64,000 nt of DNA from Helicostylum pulchrum (GCA_025677825.1 JAIXMO010000009.1:124001-188000), one strand, 5' to 3'. Positions 49,740-62,126 are shown, numbered from the stretch's first letter. Notes: generated by a model not told the origin, from the sequence alone. Numbers and translations: made by a program.

Positions 49740-50996
49740 TTATCTTCTCGACCGGTCTGCTTTTTGTTTATAATGTTGAGCTAAATGAGAATTATTATTT
49801 CGCTTGTGTCTTTGATACTCTCTTTGGTTATATTCGACAGGTTGTTCGTATCTGTTTGTATGGCGATAACTTTCACGTCTATTTTCAAATAAACCCTCAT
49901 CTTGACGTTCATATCGTTGATGTGATCTCGATTGATTTCTATCGTACGGCATACCACGTCTGTTTCCTCCAAATTGGTTGCCTCGCACGTTCTTACTCTG
50001 AGGTTGCCCGTTCTCAATCCACACATATGATGTCTTAAATCGTGAGCCTTGTCTACGTTGATCTCCATGATAATGATGTTCCACTTTCAATATACTTGAT
50101 AAAATGGATTCTGTCTTCGAGCTCTCGGTCATTCGGTTCAATAATAATTTATACGCATGTGCAAACATAAGTTTGATACGGTCAAACTTTAATGTACTAC
50201 GAGAAACGTTGGCTCCTATGTATACATGTTAGTTTTTGTCCGTGTGTGTACGCGTATGATGCATGTTGTGTATACACTTACCAGAAATATCTGGGTCAAC
50301 AATGGTTAATTTACCGGCTTTGGTTTCCAAAGGAATTGGACAATTGTCTTTTGAATAGTATTTGCCTTCACCTTCAAATCCAATTGCCCACCTTTCACTT
50401 TCGAACTTGGAATAGAATTTTAAAAATCCCATTAAAAGTGTACCAAAGTATTCTTTTTTAGACGGGTTCATATCTTTTGGTACTTGTAACTTATACAATA
50501 TATATTTTAGAATACAAATAAAAATTATTTGTTGTTTTTTTATACCTGAAGGTAACTGACAATAAGACAAATTAACGAATAACTAGCAAGGCCAGCAAAC
50601 TTTGCAGATAAAGGTTCAAATACAGGAAGGTCAGAAACCCTGAAGTTTCCAATGGTTTGCTTTAAAACCATAAATAACGGCTTTAAAGCAGGATATTCTT
50701 TGATCCAAGCAACAGTACGATTTGAACTGAAACATTCGTTTCGTATCGTGATATCGATAGATACGTTATTTTCATCCGTTCCCATCAGTACAGGTACTTT
50801 CGCTTTAGCTGCTAATGTCGTATCGTTAAAGCGAAATATCTTGGCGTCCACGGCTTTTTTACGAAGTACTTTGAGGATATCGATAACGTTATTCTTTGGT
50901 AATTCGTCAAAGTCAATATTGACATCCACATCGCTTTTTTTTTGGGAGTTGATTCGTTAGTTTTTGTTTCGAGTTGTCAAAAAAAAAATTTGTGTA

Positions 50997-51056
<60 letters not shown>

Positions 51057-51367
51057 GGTGTCTTACCTTGCAGGAAAAACTAAACCGGTAACACTGGATC
51101 CAAACGCAGTAATGGTGTTGTTTCCAGGCCAAAGCGACTCAACTAACTGTGATATTTGGTAAAGAAGTGTGTCTCGGTTTAATGCTTCTTCTTTGGTGGG
51201 TTCAATGTATCTTTCAAAGTCAAGGATCTCCTTGGACAATCTAATTATAATTATTTTTAGATGAATGCTATCATTTTTTTTAAAAAAAAAAATCCTAATG
51301 CTGCTTTTTACCTCTCCATTCGGTCTTTGGTTGCTAATGTTTCTTTAGTACTCCATGGTGCATCCAT
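49740..51367 (-). CDS. Trf4/PAPD5-type non-canonical poly(A) polymerase or TUTase
   Basis: Adds short A or U tails to RNA. Start ATG at 51367 (MDAPWSTKETLATKDRMERL). Next exons give the nucleotidyltransferase signature FGSSVTGLVFPA then, across an intron carrying a (GT)n repeat, SDVDVNIDFDELPKNNVIDI. The GS and D-x-D metal-binding residues are therefore present, and the third Asp is likely in VSIDITI. Then comes LKPLFMVLKQTIGNFRVSDL, SYSLICLIVSYLQ and the PAP-associated block EYFGTLLMGFLKFYSKFESE. The C-terminus (from about 50080) is an Arg/Gln/Asn-rich basic tail (RSHQRYERQDEGLFENRRES). About 430 residues. Specificity (A or U) cannot be decided here. Confidence 0.85.
51003..51054 (+). repeat. 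(GT)n microsatellite in Trf4-type gene intron
   Basis: About 25 uninterrupted TG dinucleotides on the plus strand, inside the intron between the FPA and SDVDV exons of the minus-strand gene. On the transcript it is a (CA)n run. Confidence 0.85.
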
Positions 51368-51487
51368 ACTAGTATCAGTTTTTAAGAGAGAAAAGGAAAA
51401 GATGAAAAAAAAATATTTTAATTTTAGTTGCTTAAAATAGTATAAATGTGACGGTCATGACTATAATGCATTTTTGCTCAAATACAG

Positions 51488-52255
51488 TTATAATTGGGAT
51501 GGAAAATCACGGCCATAAAAATACACTAGTCTAGGGTCAACTAGGGTATGTCTTATATTCATGACTATGGGACACTCTCTACGCGACTCACGTTTAAGAT
51601 GCGCAACGAATTTATTAAACGGAGCAGAACACAAGTTTTCCATATTTGTAAGCATATAAGGACCTAAAATCGCCAAAGCAGAAAAACTATCGAATACCTC
51701 CACTAACAAAAGGCAACGTCTTCCTGGTCGCAAGAGCCTTTCATAAGTACCTCTTACCACATTGTTTCTTACTGAAAGATGCATTTTACTAATATTAACA
51801 CCTGATGGTTTACTTACAAGACTCATTTCGTATAGAGCATCCATGGCAATCATACAAGAGAAAAAGTCCCTGTGAATTCTGGAGGTTGGTTTTAACACCA
51901 TATGCTAATTCAAACAAGCAATAGGATAGGTGGCGAGAGAAGTGACATTGTCCCAAACAAAAGCCTTATGTTTTGCATATTCTACAAGATAATCGGGGGC
52001 TAGGCTAAGATTTTCCAAAGCGGAAGCGATTTTATTTGATCTCTGTTCTAAAGGTACCATCATGTTAGGCTCTGGTGCGGCTATAGCTCTATTATTGTGC
52101 CATTTAAAGTTTCTGTGGGTTTCCGGTTTTAAATAATAATTAAAATAGACCTTAATATATACGTATACGTATATAAACAGTTACTCACCGTGTCTTTTCG
52201 CATAATCCACTATTTGTACCAAAAAATATCTTGAGGATGACCCTAAGTCGATCAT
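51488..52255 (-). pseudogene. Unrecognised gene with one in-frame stop
   Basis: A 137-codon open frame (51901-51488: MVLKPTSRIHRDFFSCMIAM, later RGTYERLLRPGRRCLLLVEV and FSALAILGPYMLTNMENLCS) is preceded in the same frame by a single TAG at 51907-51905. Beyond it lies another coding-like stretch (KWHNNRAIAAPEPNMMVPLE; ENLSLAPDYLVEYAKHKAFV). Further upstream a short exon-like piece (MIDLGSSSRYFLVQIVDYAK) ends at a donor CACG|GTGAGT near 52194. Thus a two- or three-exon gene appears interrupted by one nonsense codon, unless translation starts at 51901. Base composition is intermediate. No family recognised. It lies downstream of module copy 3 on the same strand. Confidence 0.5.
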
Positions 52256-53479
52256 ATTTTTTGTTATTCTGAGACAATCGTTGTATAAAGTGCTTTATTC
52301 TGACGACAATTCAGGGGCTGACTAAAAATTCACGGATCGGATCTGTGCATACTTATGGAATAAAGAAGTAAACTACAGAAACTAACTTATAATACGACGC
52401 AAAAAGAAAGAACTACGGCAGTTAGGGTATGCGCTTCTTAGATAGATTTATAGTGTATCGATACCTTCTACTAATAAGCTATAACATACTTTATTATGTA
52501 TATGGTGTATGTAGACCAGATCATCCTTCGTCAAGCTGGTTATTTAGCTTGATGAAGCCATGATTTTTGTTTTCTGTTACTGGATTCAAGTTTTGCATGT
52601 ATCTAGCTAGCTCTTTTTATCACAGATTAATTGCAAGACTAGAAAGCAAAGGCACCTTTTCATCGTTTAAGTCGTGATTCTTCATTTATTGAATCCTACA
52701 AAATAAATGCGTTAAATCGCATGTCATAGCGTATATACTAGAAGACGAACTCGGATCTGTTTAAATCAACGTTTTGTTGACTCTCAATAAACATTTTGTG
52801 TAACCATTTCAAGCACATTTATCTACCTCTTCTACATCATTAGATACAACGGTTATTTAGATCCAAAAGTTTGATACATAAATATCTGAAATAATTATCT
52901 CTGATAAACAGTAGCTACTTTATTTAAGCGTGTTCTATTTTAGAACGGAATCCAGTCTCATAAAACCACTAAATAGAAATGGTTGTTCTAAGAAGAACTA
53001 TACCCGTTTGTACGGACATAAAAGAAATATAAGCGCTAAAAAAAACAGAATACTAAATGAGTATAAGATTAACCTTCTTTAAAAGATGTACGTATACAAA
53101 AGATACTTACTGGCATGCATAGCTAATTAACTAATTATGATAAAATATGGGGTCTATTAGGTCATTTTTATATACGTGTTCCACGCTTGTTGTTACAACT
53201 CATTTTAACGCAAGAATTTCACATCACTTTGTTGGCTCTAACTGCTAGTGTTGTGTCTTTTTTTTATGGATCACTTCAAGTATATCGATTGATATTTTAG
53301 CAAAATCAAAAAATATTGCTTAAAATGGTTTGCTGTGACGGTTACAGTCTAAAAAATGACGATCATGCTCTCAAATTGTTATGTTATGCGCTTTGCTTTA
53401 ATAAGGCGGGAATTTTATTTTTTTCCCCCAAAAAAATACGCCTTTTCTCTTTTTATTTCTTTTTTTAAAAAAAAAACAT
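52256..53479. other. Intergenic region with repeat relic
   Basis: About 1.2 kb without a supported gene. It contains the reverse-oriented dispersed module copy at 52983-53180. The last about 40 bases are a T/A-tract junction (53461-53478) next to the NPC1 start codon. Confidence 0.5.
52983..53180 (-). repeat. Dispersed 5'-gene module, copy 3
   Basis: Read on the minus strand: CACGTATATAAAAATGA near the start, as in copy 2 (CACGTATAAGAATGA). TTTTATCATAA and CTATGCATGCCAGTAAGTAT follow, with ATG at 53120 and donor GTAAGT, then TTTTTTTTAG (acceptor) and a second exon-like block TTTTATGTCCGTACAAACGG that stops after about 12 codons. The 10-nt first exon and intron layout are the same as in copy 2, though the distance from core to ATG is shorter. 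Confidence 0.55.
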
Positions 53480-56400
53480 ATGCGTATATTATTTATACCA
53501 AGCACTATACTAATATGGTGTTACTTACTCACACACATACTTGCCGAACCTATTACACCTATTCATAAAGAAGGTTACTGCTCCATGCGAGGTCAATGCG
53601 GAGGCAGCATGTTTGCCAAATTACCTTGTGCCAGTAACCAACCAGCGACACAACCCGACTCCAACACCTTTCGACAACTTTTAATTGACACATGTGGTAT
53701 TGAATACATGACAGGACCTACCTGTTGTGATGAAAGCCAATTGAATGACCTCGTTGAACAAACGAAACGAGCAGAAAGTATTATTGCATCTTGTCCTGCT
53801 TGCTGGAATAACTTTAAACAATTTTGGTGTAGCTTTACTTGTTCACCTGATCAATCAACCTTTGTGAATATTACGTCAGTAGAAAAAGGAGACGAAAGTG
53901 GTCAATTTGCTGTGTCGAGCACCGATTACTGGGTAGGCGATAACTTCGGGTCTCAATTCTTTGATAGTTGTAAAGATATCAAGTTTGGCTCAAGTAATGG
54001 GTATGCTATGGATTTTATTGGCGGAGGTGCTAAGGAATGGCATGGAATGGTGAGCTATATGGGTCAAAAGAGACCTATGCTAGGTAGTCCCTTCCAAATT
54101 AATTTTCCAACCATGAACCAGGTGCCGCAGGATGGGTTAAGTCGATATGACCAAGATGGTAGAGCTTGTAACGACTCCGATGTTGCTTATCGATGTGCAT
54201 GTGTAGACTGTGAATCCATGTGTCCTATCTTACCTCCAACTCCTAATGAAGAGCCCGAATGTTATATTGGATTATTAAGATGCTGGAGCTTTACCATGTT
54301 AATGACTTATGCTACTTTACTTGCGTTGGGTCTTGTATTTACATTAGCAAGAAACAAGACTGTAGGAAGATTGGCCCAAAAATTTCTAGGTATTGATTTG
54401 GACCGAGCAGAATCTCGTGGTTTATACGAACGATTAGCGCTCTCTGAAGACTTGGAAGATGACGAAGATGAAAACTTGTTGGATCCTGATTATACTCCTC
54501 GTCGATATTGGTTGAATTCTCGGTTACAAAACTGGTTCTATTATCAAGGTTTGTTTTGTGCTCGGTACCCTTGGTTCGTCATTATGATGTCACTTGGGTT
54601 TGTCTTTGTATGCTCGTTAGGTTGGTCTCGATTTTCGCTGGAAAGAAACCCAGTCAATTTGTGGGTGTCTCCTTCTTCAGTTGCGTTATCTCAAAAGAAT
54701 CATTTTGATCAACATTTTACGCCGTTTTATAGAACTTCGCAAATCTTTTTAGTAAGTGAGACGGATCAACCGATTGCGTCTGCAGAACGGTTAAAGAGTT
54801 TGTTTGATTTGGAAGATGAAGTAAAGTCACTCAAGTCGAGTGTCTATAACGATACTTTACAAGATGTTTGTTTCCATCCTAATGGCGATGCCTGTATTGT
54901 ACAATCAATCACTGGGTATTGGCAAGGCGATGTTTCCAACGTTGATTTTGATAATTGGAAAGTCGATTTGGATGTATGTGCTTCACAACCATCGCTTTGT
55001 TTACCAGAGTTTCAACAACCGCTGAAACCAGAAATGATTTTGGGTGGTTATAAAGATAACCATTATACGGATGCCAAAGCATTTATCATCACCTATGTTA
55101 TTACGAATTCAGTTAATGTAAATGAAACTACAAGAGCTGAACATTGGGAGAAATCTTTATTGACTATTTTGGATGGATTAAGTGAGCGAGCTGAATGGAA
55201 AGGTGTTCGAGTTAGTTATTCTACTGAAGTAAGTTATTAGAGAAAAAAAAAGAGAGAGATAAAAAAAACATCTTTTTGTTGCTAAATTATAAATTTTAGA
55301 GTTCTTTAGAAAAAGAATTAAACAAGTCAAGTAATACAGACGCAGGCACAGTGATCATCAGTTACCTTGTTATGTTTATTTATGCCTCTATTGCATTAGG
55401 ACGACTCACATCGATGAACCCACGTCGATTATTAATTGATTCTAAATTCAGTCTTGGTGTCTGTGGTATTTTAATCGTTATATTTTCTGTATCCACCGCC
55501 GTGGGATTATTTTCGTTCACTGGTAAAAAAATTACATTGATTATTGCAGAGGTGATACCGTTTCTAGTACTTGCGGTTGGTGTGGATAATATATTTATCC
55601 TTTGTCATGAGTATGCCAGACGTAAAGAATTGAATCAGGACGAATCCATCGAGGAAAGAGCTGCAAAAACCCTGGGTAAAATGGGGCCGAGTATTTTACT
55701 CAGTTCACTTAGTGAAACCATCGCCTTTGGTCTCGGCACACTGGTGACCATGCCAGCTGTCAGCAGTTTTGCTATCGTTGCATCTATAGCTGTGTTTGTA
55801 GATTTTATACTTCAAGTGACATGCTTCGTATCATGTTTAACTTTGGACGCATACAGAGAAGAAGTAAGTATCTCTTTTTTTATTGTTATTTATTTGATGC
55901 ATTGAATGATATTTTTTAAAAAAAATAGAGTAATCGAGTTGATTGTGCTCCTTGTGTTCGTATTAAGGCACCAGAACCTGTAGATTCGGAAGGAATCATT
56001 ACTTCCATTATGAAGAATCATTATGTACCATTGATTTTAAGTCGTTCAGCACGTTACGTTATTTCTTTTGCCTTCCTTGGATTGTTTGCTATTGGATTAT
56101 CGTTGGCACCTCAATTACCTCTTGGTCTTGATCAACGCATTGCGTTACCTTCTGATTCTTACTTGGTGCAATACTTCAACGATCTTGATCAATATTTTAA
56201 TGTTGGGCCACCTGTTTATTTTGTAGTCAAAGGGTCTAACTTAACTGAAAGATCAGAACAGCGCAAGATTTGTGGTGCGTTCCCTTCGTGTCATGAACGA
56301 TCTCTTGCTAATGTCTTGGAGCAAGAAAGAAGAAGACCCAATGTTTCGTATATTGGCGAACCTACTAGCGTTTGGCTAGATGATTATATGCATTGGTTAA

Positions 56401-57669
56401 ACCCGGCTTTTACATGCTGTCGATTAAAGAATGACTCGATTCAGAAGACGTCTCGTCGTGCTCTTAGTGATTTGGAACGACCTTATTATACCAAGAAATG
56501 GGAGCTCTGTGGTCCCTGGGATGATGAGGAAGAATGTACGAGCTGTAATGCTAATTGGGATGTCTCCATGGATCATTTCCCTCAAGGCCGAAGCTTCTTG
56601 GATTACTATGATCTTTGGATTGATATGTCACCTGACGAAGATTGTCCGTTGGCTGGTAAAGCAGCATACGGAGATGCTGTTGTTTCTGATCACAAGGCTG
56701 TTACCATCGATGCATCTCATTTCCGTACGTTCCATACTCCTTTACGTTCTCAAAAAGAATTTATTGCTGCCTATGATTCTGCAAGACGTATTGCTGAAGG
56801 ACTCAGTCAAGAGTTGGAATTGGAGGTGTACCCTTATTCTGTGTTTTATATCTTCTTTGAACAGTACACCTATATTGTACGCATGGCATTTGAGATTTTG
56901 GGATTGGCTATCATTTCCATCTTTATTGTCACTAGTTGTTTATTGGGTAGTTTAAGGTGTGGCTTGATCGTTATGGCAGTTGTGATTATGATTTTAGTGG
57001 ATGTAATTGGTGTTATGACGATTTGGGGCGTGAGTCTTAACGCTGTTAGTTTGGTCAATCTGGTTATTTGTGTCGGTATTAGTGTAGAATTCTGTTGTCA
57101 TATTGCCCGTGGATTTATGGTTGCCAGTGGTAGTGAAAAGGACAGAGCTGGCAAGAGTATGGTAGATGTTGGTAGTTCTGTAAGTATTATTATTATTATT
57201 TTGTGAAAGACTCTCTCTTTCTTTCTTTTTTCCTAACTCGTACATAGGTATTCTGTGGTATTACATTGACTAAATTTGCTGGTATTACTGTACTTGCGTT
57301 CACAAAATCCAAAATTTTTGAAGTCTATTATTTTAGAATGTGTAAGTTTTTTTTTTTTTTTCTGTGAATCAAAAAAAAATTAATAAGTTTTATATAGATC
57401 TTTCAATTGTTGTTTTGGGAGCAATACATGGTCTTGTTTTATTACCTGTTTTATTAAGTATGTTTGGCGGCGAAGGTATGGCTTTGATGGCAGAATTTGA
57501 TGAGGATGGGTTTGCTTGGTCTACCGGAAACGATTGGAGAGGCTTAGGTCGTAATAATCGTGGTCTTTTAATTGACGATAATGATAGTTCTGATCAAGTT
57601 TTCATTACTGATTTGCCGTCTGAATCTGATAACGCATATCATGCTCAAAATAGAATGTCTATTGAATAG
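53480..57669 (+). CDS. NCR1: NPC1 / Ncr1 sterol transporter
   Basis: Vacuolar/lysosomal sterol-export membrane protein of about 1300 residues in five exons. Start [20 protein letters not shown] is a signal peptide. The lumenal N-terminal domain is Cys-rich as expected ([54 protein letters not shown]). It is followed by [12 protein letters not shown], a first TM helix at [20 protein letters not shown] and the lumenal middle domain. The sterol-sensing domain lies at about 55350-55860 and includes [20 protein letters not shown]. The second resistance-nodulation-like half is at 56010-57660. The C-terminus ends [12 protein letters not shown]. No break was seen. Confidence 0.95.
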
Positions 57670-57747
57670 ATTCTTCCTTTTAGCTAATTTCTTTTTTTCT
57701 TGTAATCTAACAATAAACTTGAGATATTTTCTCTTCAAAAAATTTAT

Positions 57748-58051
57748 TAGGTATGTCTTTCTTATCAGCACTTGAACCCAGCGCTTAATGAAGATTACTA
57801 GTGCTTACAATTTTTGTTCAATCCGAGGGAGGGACAGCTCTTCTTTCGTATTTTTTTTTTACGATTCGAGCCGTACCCTCATCATCCTTTCGGATGATTC
57901 TACCTATTCAACCTTCAGTAACAGCGAGTATATAGGGTATTCGTTTAATATAGAAGGTCGAATAGAAGACAACGGATTGATGTATCAGTAGCACCGGCTA
58001 ATCTTCACTGGGTATTTGAGCACGTTGGTGGTAATAAGAAAGACATACCTA
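57748..58051. mobile_element. 300-bp MITE-like inverted repeat with TA target duplication
   Basis: The ends are perfect 16-bp terminal inverted repeats: GGTATGTCTTTCTTAT at 57750-57765 and its complement ATAAGAAAGACATACC at 58034-58049, each flanked by TA. The inverted similarity continues inward imperfectly: ACCCAGCGCTTAATGAAGATTA (57777-57798) pairs with TAATCTTCACTGGGT (58000-58014), and CAATCCG (57815-57821) with CGGATTG. The centre contains a small hairpin, ATCATCC-TTTC-GGATGAT, near 57881-57898. Size, no coding capacity and TA flanks fit a Tc1/mariner-type MITE. It lies 80 bp behind the NPC1 stop codon. Confidence 0.75.
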
Positions 58052-58086
58052 AAGGTCCTTATTTGTCAAAAGTATAAATAGCGGAA

Positions 58087-59492
58087 TTATGTACAGGAGG
58101 AGAGGGTAAACGTTATATACGTAGGAATGAGATCTTTAGTTATGTACAAGAGTCGCATCAGCTTTTCCTTGGTATTTACAAATGGCTCGGTACCTACGGG
58201 TACTTGGTGAGCGGTATCAACCCTCTCTGCTTGAGGTTCGTTTTCCTAGAAATAAAATGTAAGTAAATTTATATGTGTATAAAATATTTATATACTTACC
58301 TAACCAGCAGTAATTTCAAAACGAACCCTCTTTCTTGGAGGTGGGGCATCCTTTTCATCCCAGGGAGTCATACTAAATCTTCTTTTTTGGCCAGCAGGTG
58401 CAGGACCCGAATTGTCAGTCTTTTCCTTTTTTTTTTCTCTCTTGGTAGCAGGTTTAACGTTACTAGCAGATGCAGTAATACCAGCAAGACGCAAAGGTTC
58501 AGCCTCTTCCTTTCTTTGTTTCTTGGTAGTAGGTTCAATTTCAGGTGTTTCTGAACCACCAGTAATATCAACTGCAGGACGCTTGGTCGCAGTACGACGA
58601 TTGTTATTAGCATTTCTCTTCTAAAAAGAAATAATAAATTAACTTTTTTTTTGTAGCAGTAGTAATTATAAAATGAAAAAATACCTTTCTAATGAGTGCA
58701 CTGTACTCGGCACTTCCGGTGCTGCGAGTATTATGAGTTGCTTTAAAGAAAGCACAGCGGCCATCGCTTAATTCTTTATGCATTTCTTTATACGAAAGAC
58801 ATGTTTAAAAACGATATACATATGTGTGTGTGAATATAAATTTACTTAAAAAAGTCGGCGTCATTACGCGATACAGAGACTGATAATCCGCAGTATGCAC
58901 ATTGAACTTGGGAAGGTTCTGTTACAGTGGGTAAGAAGTAAAAACCAGCTCCAGCGAGCTAAAAATTTTAAAAAAAATGGGTAAGAGATTTTTTTTTACA
59001 CATGAAATATTAGAAATCACCTTTGCTGCGGATGGATATCTCTGGGTAAACCAGTACTTTTGACATTAAAAGGTTTCTAATCTCGCAGAACGCATTCTGG
59101 CGCTTCTAGGATGATCACAAGCTTTACTAGGATCAGCTAATGAAGGCCCTTTATGGGCATCGGGGTAGCTTAAGCTCGTCCAAGCGCAGTTGGGGGATTC
59201 AATACGATGGCGAACATAGGGTGATTGGGTAGGTTTCCAATGGTTTAATTCAATATCAAATAAAGCAACGGACATTATCTGGAGATTTTGAATTAGGAAC
59301 GAAGTAGAGACCAGCTTTTACAAACTAGCGAAAAAAAAAGAGGGGGGATATAAGTTTTCGCGATTTTGTAGCTTTATATACATGTATATATATACTTACA
59401 CTTTTAACTTTTGCGTAACTGTGATTAGTGGTATAAGGCCAAGCGATCACGTTATTCTCGAAAGAGTTGGCTCTGTTTTGAAGGATGTTCAT
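58087..59492 (-). pseudogene. Disrupted BIR-domain (Bir1/survivin-like) gene
   Basis: Starts MNILQNRANSFENNVIAWPY and has two BIR-like domains in separate exons. BIR1 reads FVKAGLYFVPNSKSPDNVRC then, in another frame, DIELNHWKPTQSPYVRHRIE and SPNCAW. The second Cys of the CxxC zinc site falls at a 2-base gap near 59257. BIR2 begins SARLETF, meets TAA at 59068-59066, then continues KYWFTQRYPSAAK, LAGAGFYFLP, QCAYCGLSVSVS. The exon join near 58846/58790 is out of frame before MHKELSDGRC. The RFEITAG end is a TAG (58302-58300) touching an intact GTAAGT/CTAG intron, with another coding-like exon after it. Fungal Bir1 proteins serve the chromosomal passenger complex. This copy looks non-functional unless the sequence has errors. 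Confidence 0.72.
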
Positions 59493-59979
59493 TGTTTTGA
59501 TAAATCAGATATATAAAAAAACCGATATATAAGAAGTAGATGGGGTTTAAAAAAAAGTAGGTTGAGTTTAAGATAAACAAAATAAGCTAGAGCAAAGTTA
59601 AAAAAAAATAGGATTCCGTTAAAAATAGGCTAAAGAAGAGAAAAAGGCGAAATCAAAGAAAAGAATTATTTTATTCCTAGAACAAGTTACACAACGTTCC
59701 CCATTGGCTTTAAAACTTTTATGGTTACCCAAAAATTAATGCAAAATTAAGTCACGAAAAAAAATATCACTTTCAAGTTTTTACTTTAAGTGATTATAGA
59801 TATTATATATTTACGGCAATTAACTCATACATAAATATATACATATTTATATACATATAAAACACATAACTTTAATGTAATTTGTTTTAACATGGTAAAT
59901 ATGACGTTATCTATTATATAATCAACCAAAAACGGCAATTCGTCAACTCTTAAACCAGTTTTATATTTTTAACAATAAC

Positions 59980-61610
59980 ACAAACCATTAAAACCTGGCG
60001 TAACCTACCGACCGAGATCCTAAACATAATTACCATTTACTTCGGAAGATATTGTACACAAGTCAAATTGATGTTTGTGAACAAGCACTGGTTTACATTT
60101 ATCTCACACAAGTATATTCGACCATTCAAATCTCATTATGCAATGAATCTGTTATAAATAAAACCCTTCGCTCTCCTCTCGATATTGAGAAATACGTGAA
60201 ACATATAAACCTATTCGGCATACAGAATCCTCCAAACTTAAATGATATCGACCTATTTAATGATCTCTTGGGTATGATCATGAAGCGAACACCGAACGAA
60301 TCCGTTTTTCACAAAATGCAGATGGGGTCAACCAAAATGCTACTAACCAAGACTGGTATTACTTATCTATGATTATTCTCAACACAAATTGTTGGAAGTT
60401 GCGGTTTTTACCTAGTTTAGGAGAAAACGACATGGTTTCTGTTTCTTTCTATTATATATGCACTTACTATTCACGTAGTACCTTAAAGAAACTAGAGGTA
60501 TCATTTGGAATGCTTAGTTCTCAAGATATCAGTAATCTAAAAGAGTTTACAGCGCTAAAAACTTTAGAGATTCATAAAAACTTGATAAGCGGATTAAACG
60601 AGTTAGAATCACTGATTCAGTTTACACCGAACATACAGGAACTAACTGTTCGATTCGTTACCAATCGTGTTTGCCAAACTTTAAATGTCCAACATGCAAA
60701 GTATTCTAGTATAAAAAAACTATGTTTATATAACTTTACTCCCCAAAATAACGATGAACTATTGACGCTTGTAACTGAATTCTCTTCAGTTCAAAATCTA
60801 TATATCTTTAGTGAAAGAGATAAAATATGGTTGGACAATATAGACAACCCTTTGACTATCGATAAATTTTTTTGTGGTATCAACTCAATCGCAAAGTATG
60901 AAATTATGATGCCTGGAGATACGCAAGAAATTGGATTTTCGAGTCATGATTAAAATCTATCAAGGACTCCAAACAAGAGTTTTGGACGACCAAAATATTT
61001 CATGTTTGAGAATTGTAGGTATCAGGTCTGGTTTTGGATAAGCTCTCTCAGCAATTATTGATAAAGAACAAACTCGCTTTAAACAAAACATTTTTTCCGA
61101 TTGCGTATTTGACGACTACACACGAACCAACACAACACCTGTATCGCAACATATAAAACGAATTATATTTCGTAATTGCAAAATCAATTTCTTATCATTA
61201 AAATCACTTATAAACATGTTCGAGTCATTGGATTATATATAATTCGACGATAACTTTACGTTTGGCGAAAATACCGAAATAAAATCAATTGATATGAGCG
61301 GCACCGACATAAAATCAATGAAAATTATCAATTTTCGAAATATACTGTCTGGAAATGACTATACCGATACGGTTCAAACCATGATTGTCATTTTTATATA
61401 TTTTGCTACGTAAGATCATACCAGATACTTTTCTATTGTGCATGATATTTTCATTGAAATCACCAAACGTACATTTGACATACTTCATGGCAAGCTTAAT
61501 AATGACGAAGCCGTGGTTTTAAACATCAAAGTGAAATCTTTGCAAGAGTTGTCACTGATGTTTACAAAGACTTCTAAAATCCAAAACATATTTTTTCGTT
61601 CCTTAGCTTA
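59980..61610 (+). pseudogene. F-box/LRR-type gene, decayed
   Basis: The N-terminal F-box is recognisable (KTWRNLPTEILNIITIYFGR; VNKHWFTFISHKYIRPF) and matches the second F-box copy at 61992. The position of the start codon there, ACAATGACACAA, reads ACAATAACACAA here, so ATG is lost. A frameshift near 60110 leads into a frame with SPLDIEKYVKHINLFG, a stop at 60370, then a 194-codon frame with LRR-like residues (NLKEFTALKTLEIHKNLISG; IQFTPNIQELTVRFV). Further out-of-frame pieces with stops run to about 61610 (HIKRIIFRNCKINFLSLKSL). The whole would be an F-box protein that recruits SCF substrates, now broken in several places. Confidence 0.65.
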
Positions 61611-61991
61611 AAATAAAAAAAAATGTGCAGAATAACAAGAGGCTTTTTTAAAGTTTTTTTTTTTTCTTTATTGTTTATTCCTTCATTAAAGCTACGAGTA
61701 AGCATTCTCTTGTCTTTTTTAAGTTAAACTCTTTTCTATTTCCATATTTACGGACATCTCACTCCACTTTTTTTCTCTTAAAATCAGATAAATACTTCAC
61801 CGATAAAGAAAGAAAATTACACTGTAGTGAATGATGCATAAATAGGTGTATATATAAATATACCTTTAATGTAATGTGTACAAAAAAGAGGTTTTTTTCT
61901 TTTATTTGTGTGTGTAGCGCGACCACACACGTATCATATATTTCCAAAACCAGTAAGAAAGAACACCTTTCGTTTTTTTTTAAAAAAAACA

Positions 61992-62126
61992 ATGACACAA
62001 TCCAAGAACACCTGGAACGATCTACCGACTGAGGTCCTAAACATAATTACCACTTACTGCGGAAGATACTGTAAGCGAGTAAAATGGGTTTTTGTAAATA
62101 AACGTTGGTTTACATTTTACAAATAA
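61992..62126 (+). pseudogene. Truncated F-box copy
   Basis: 44 codons with intact start: MTQSKNTWNDLPTEVLNIIT then YCGRYCKRVKWVFVNKRWFT, an F-box close to that of the larger copy at 59980. It stops at TAA (FYK) where the larger copy reads on (FISHKYIRPF), because sequence differs after TTTACATTT. No LRR region is found downstream. Preceded by a T/A-tract junction at 61972-61990. It may be a fragment rather than a gene. Confidence 0.55.
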
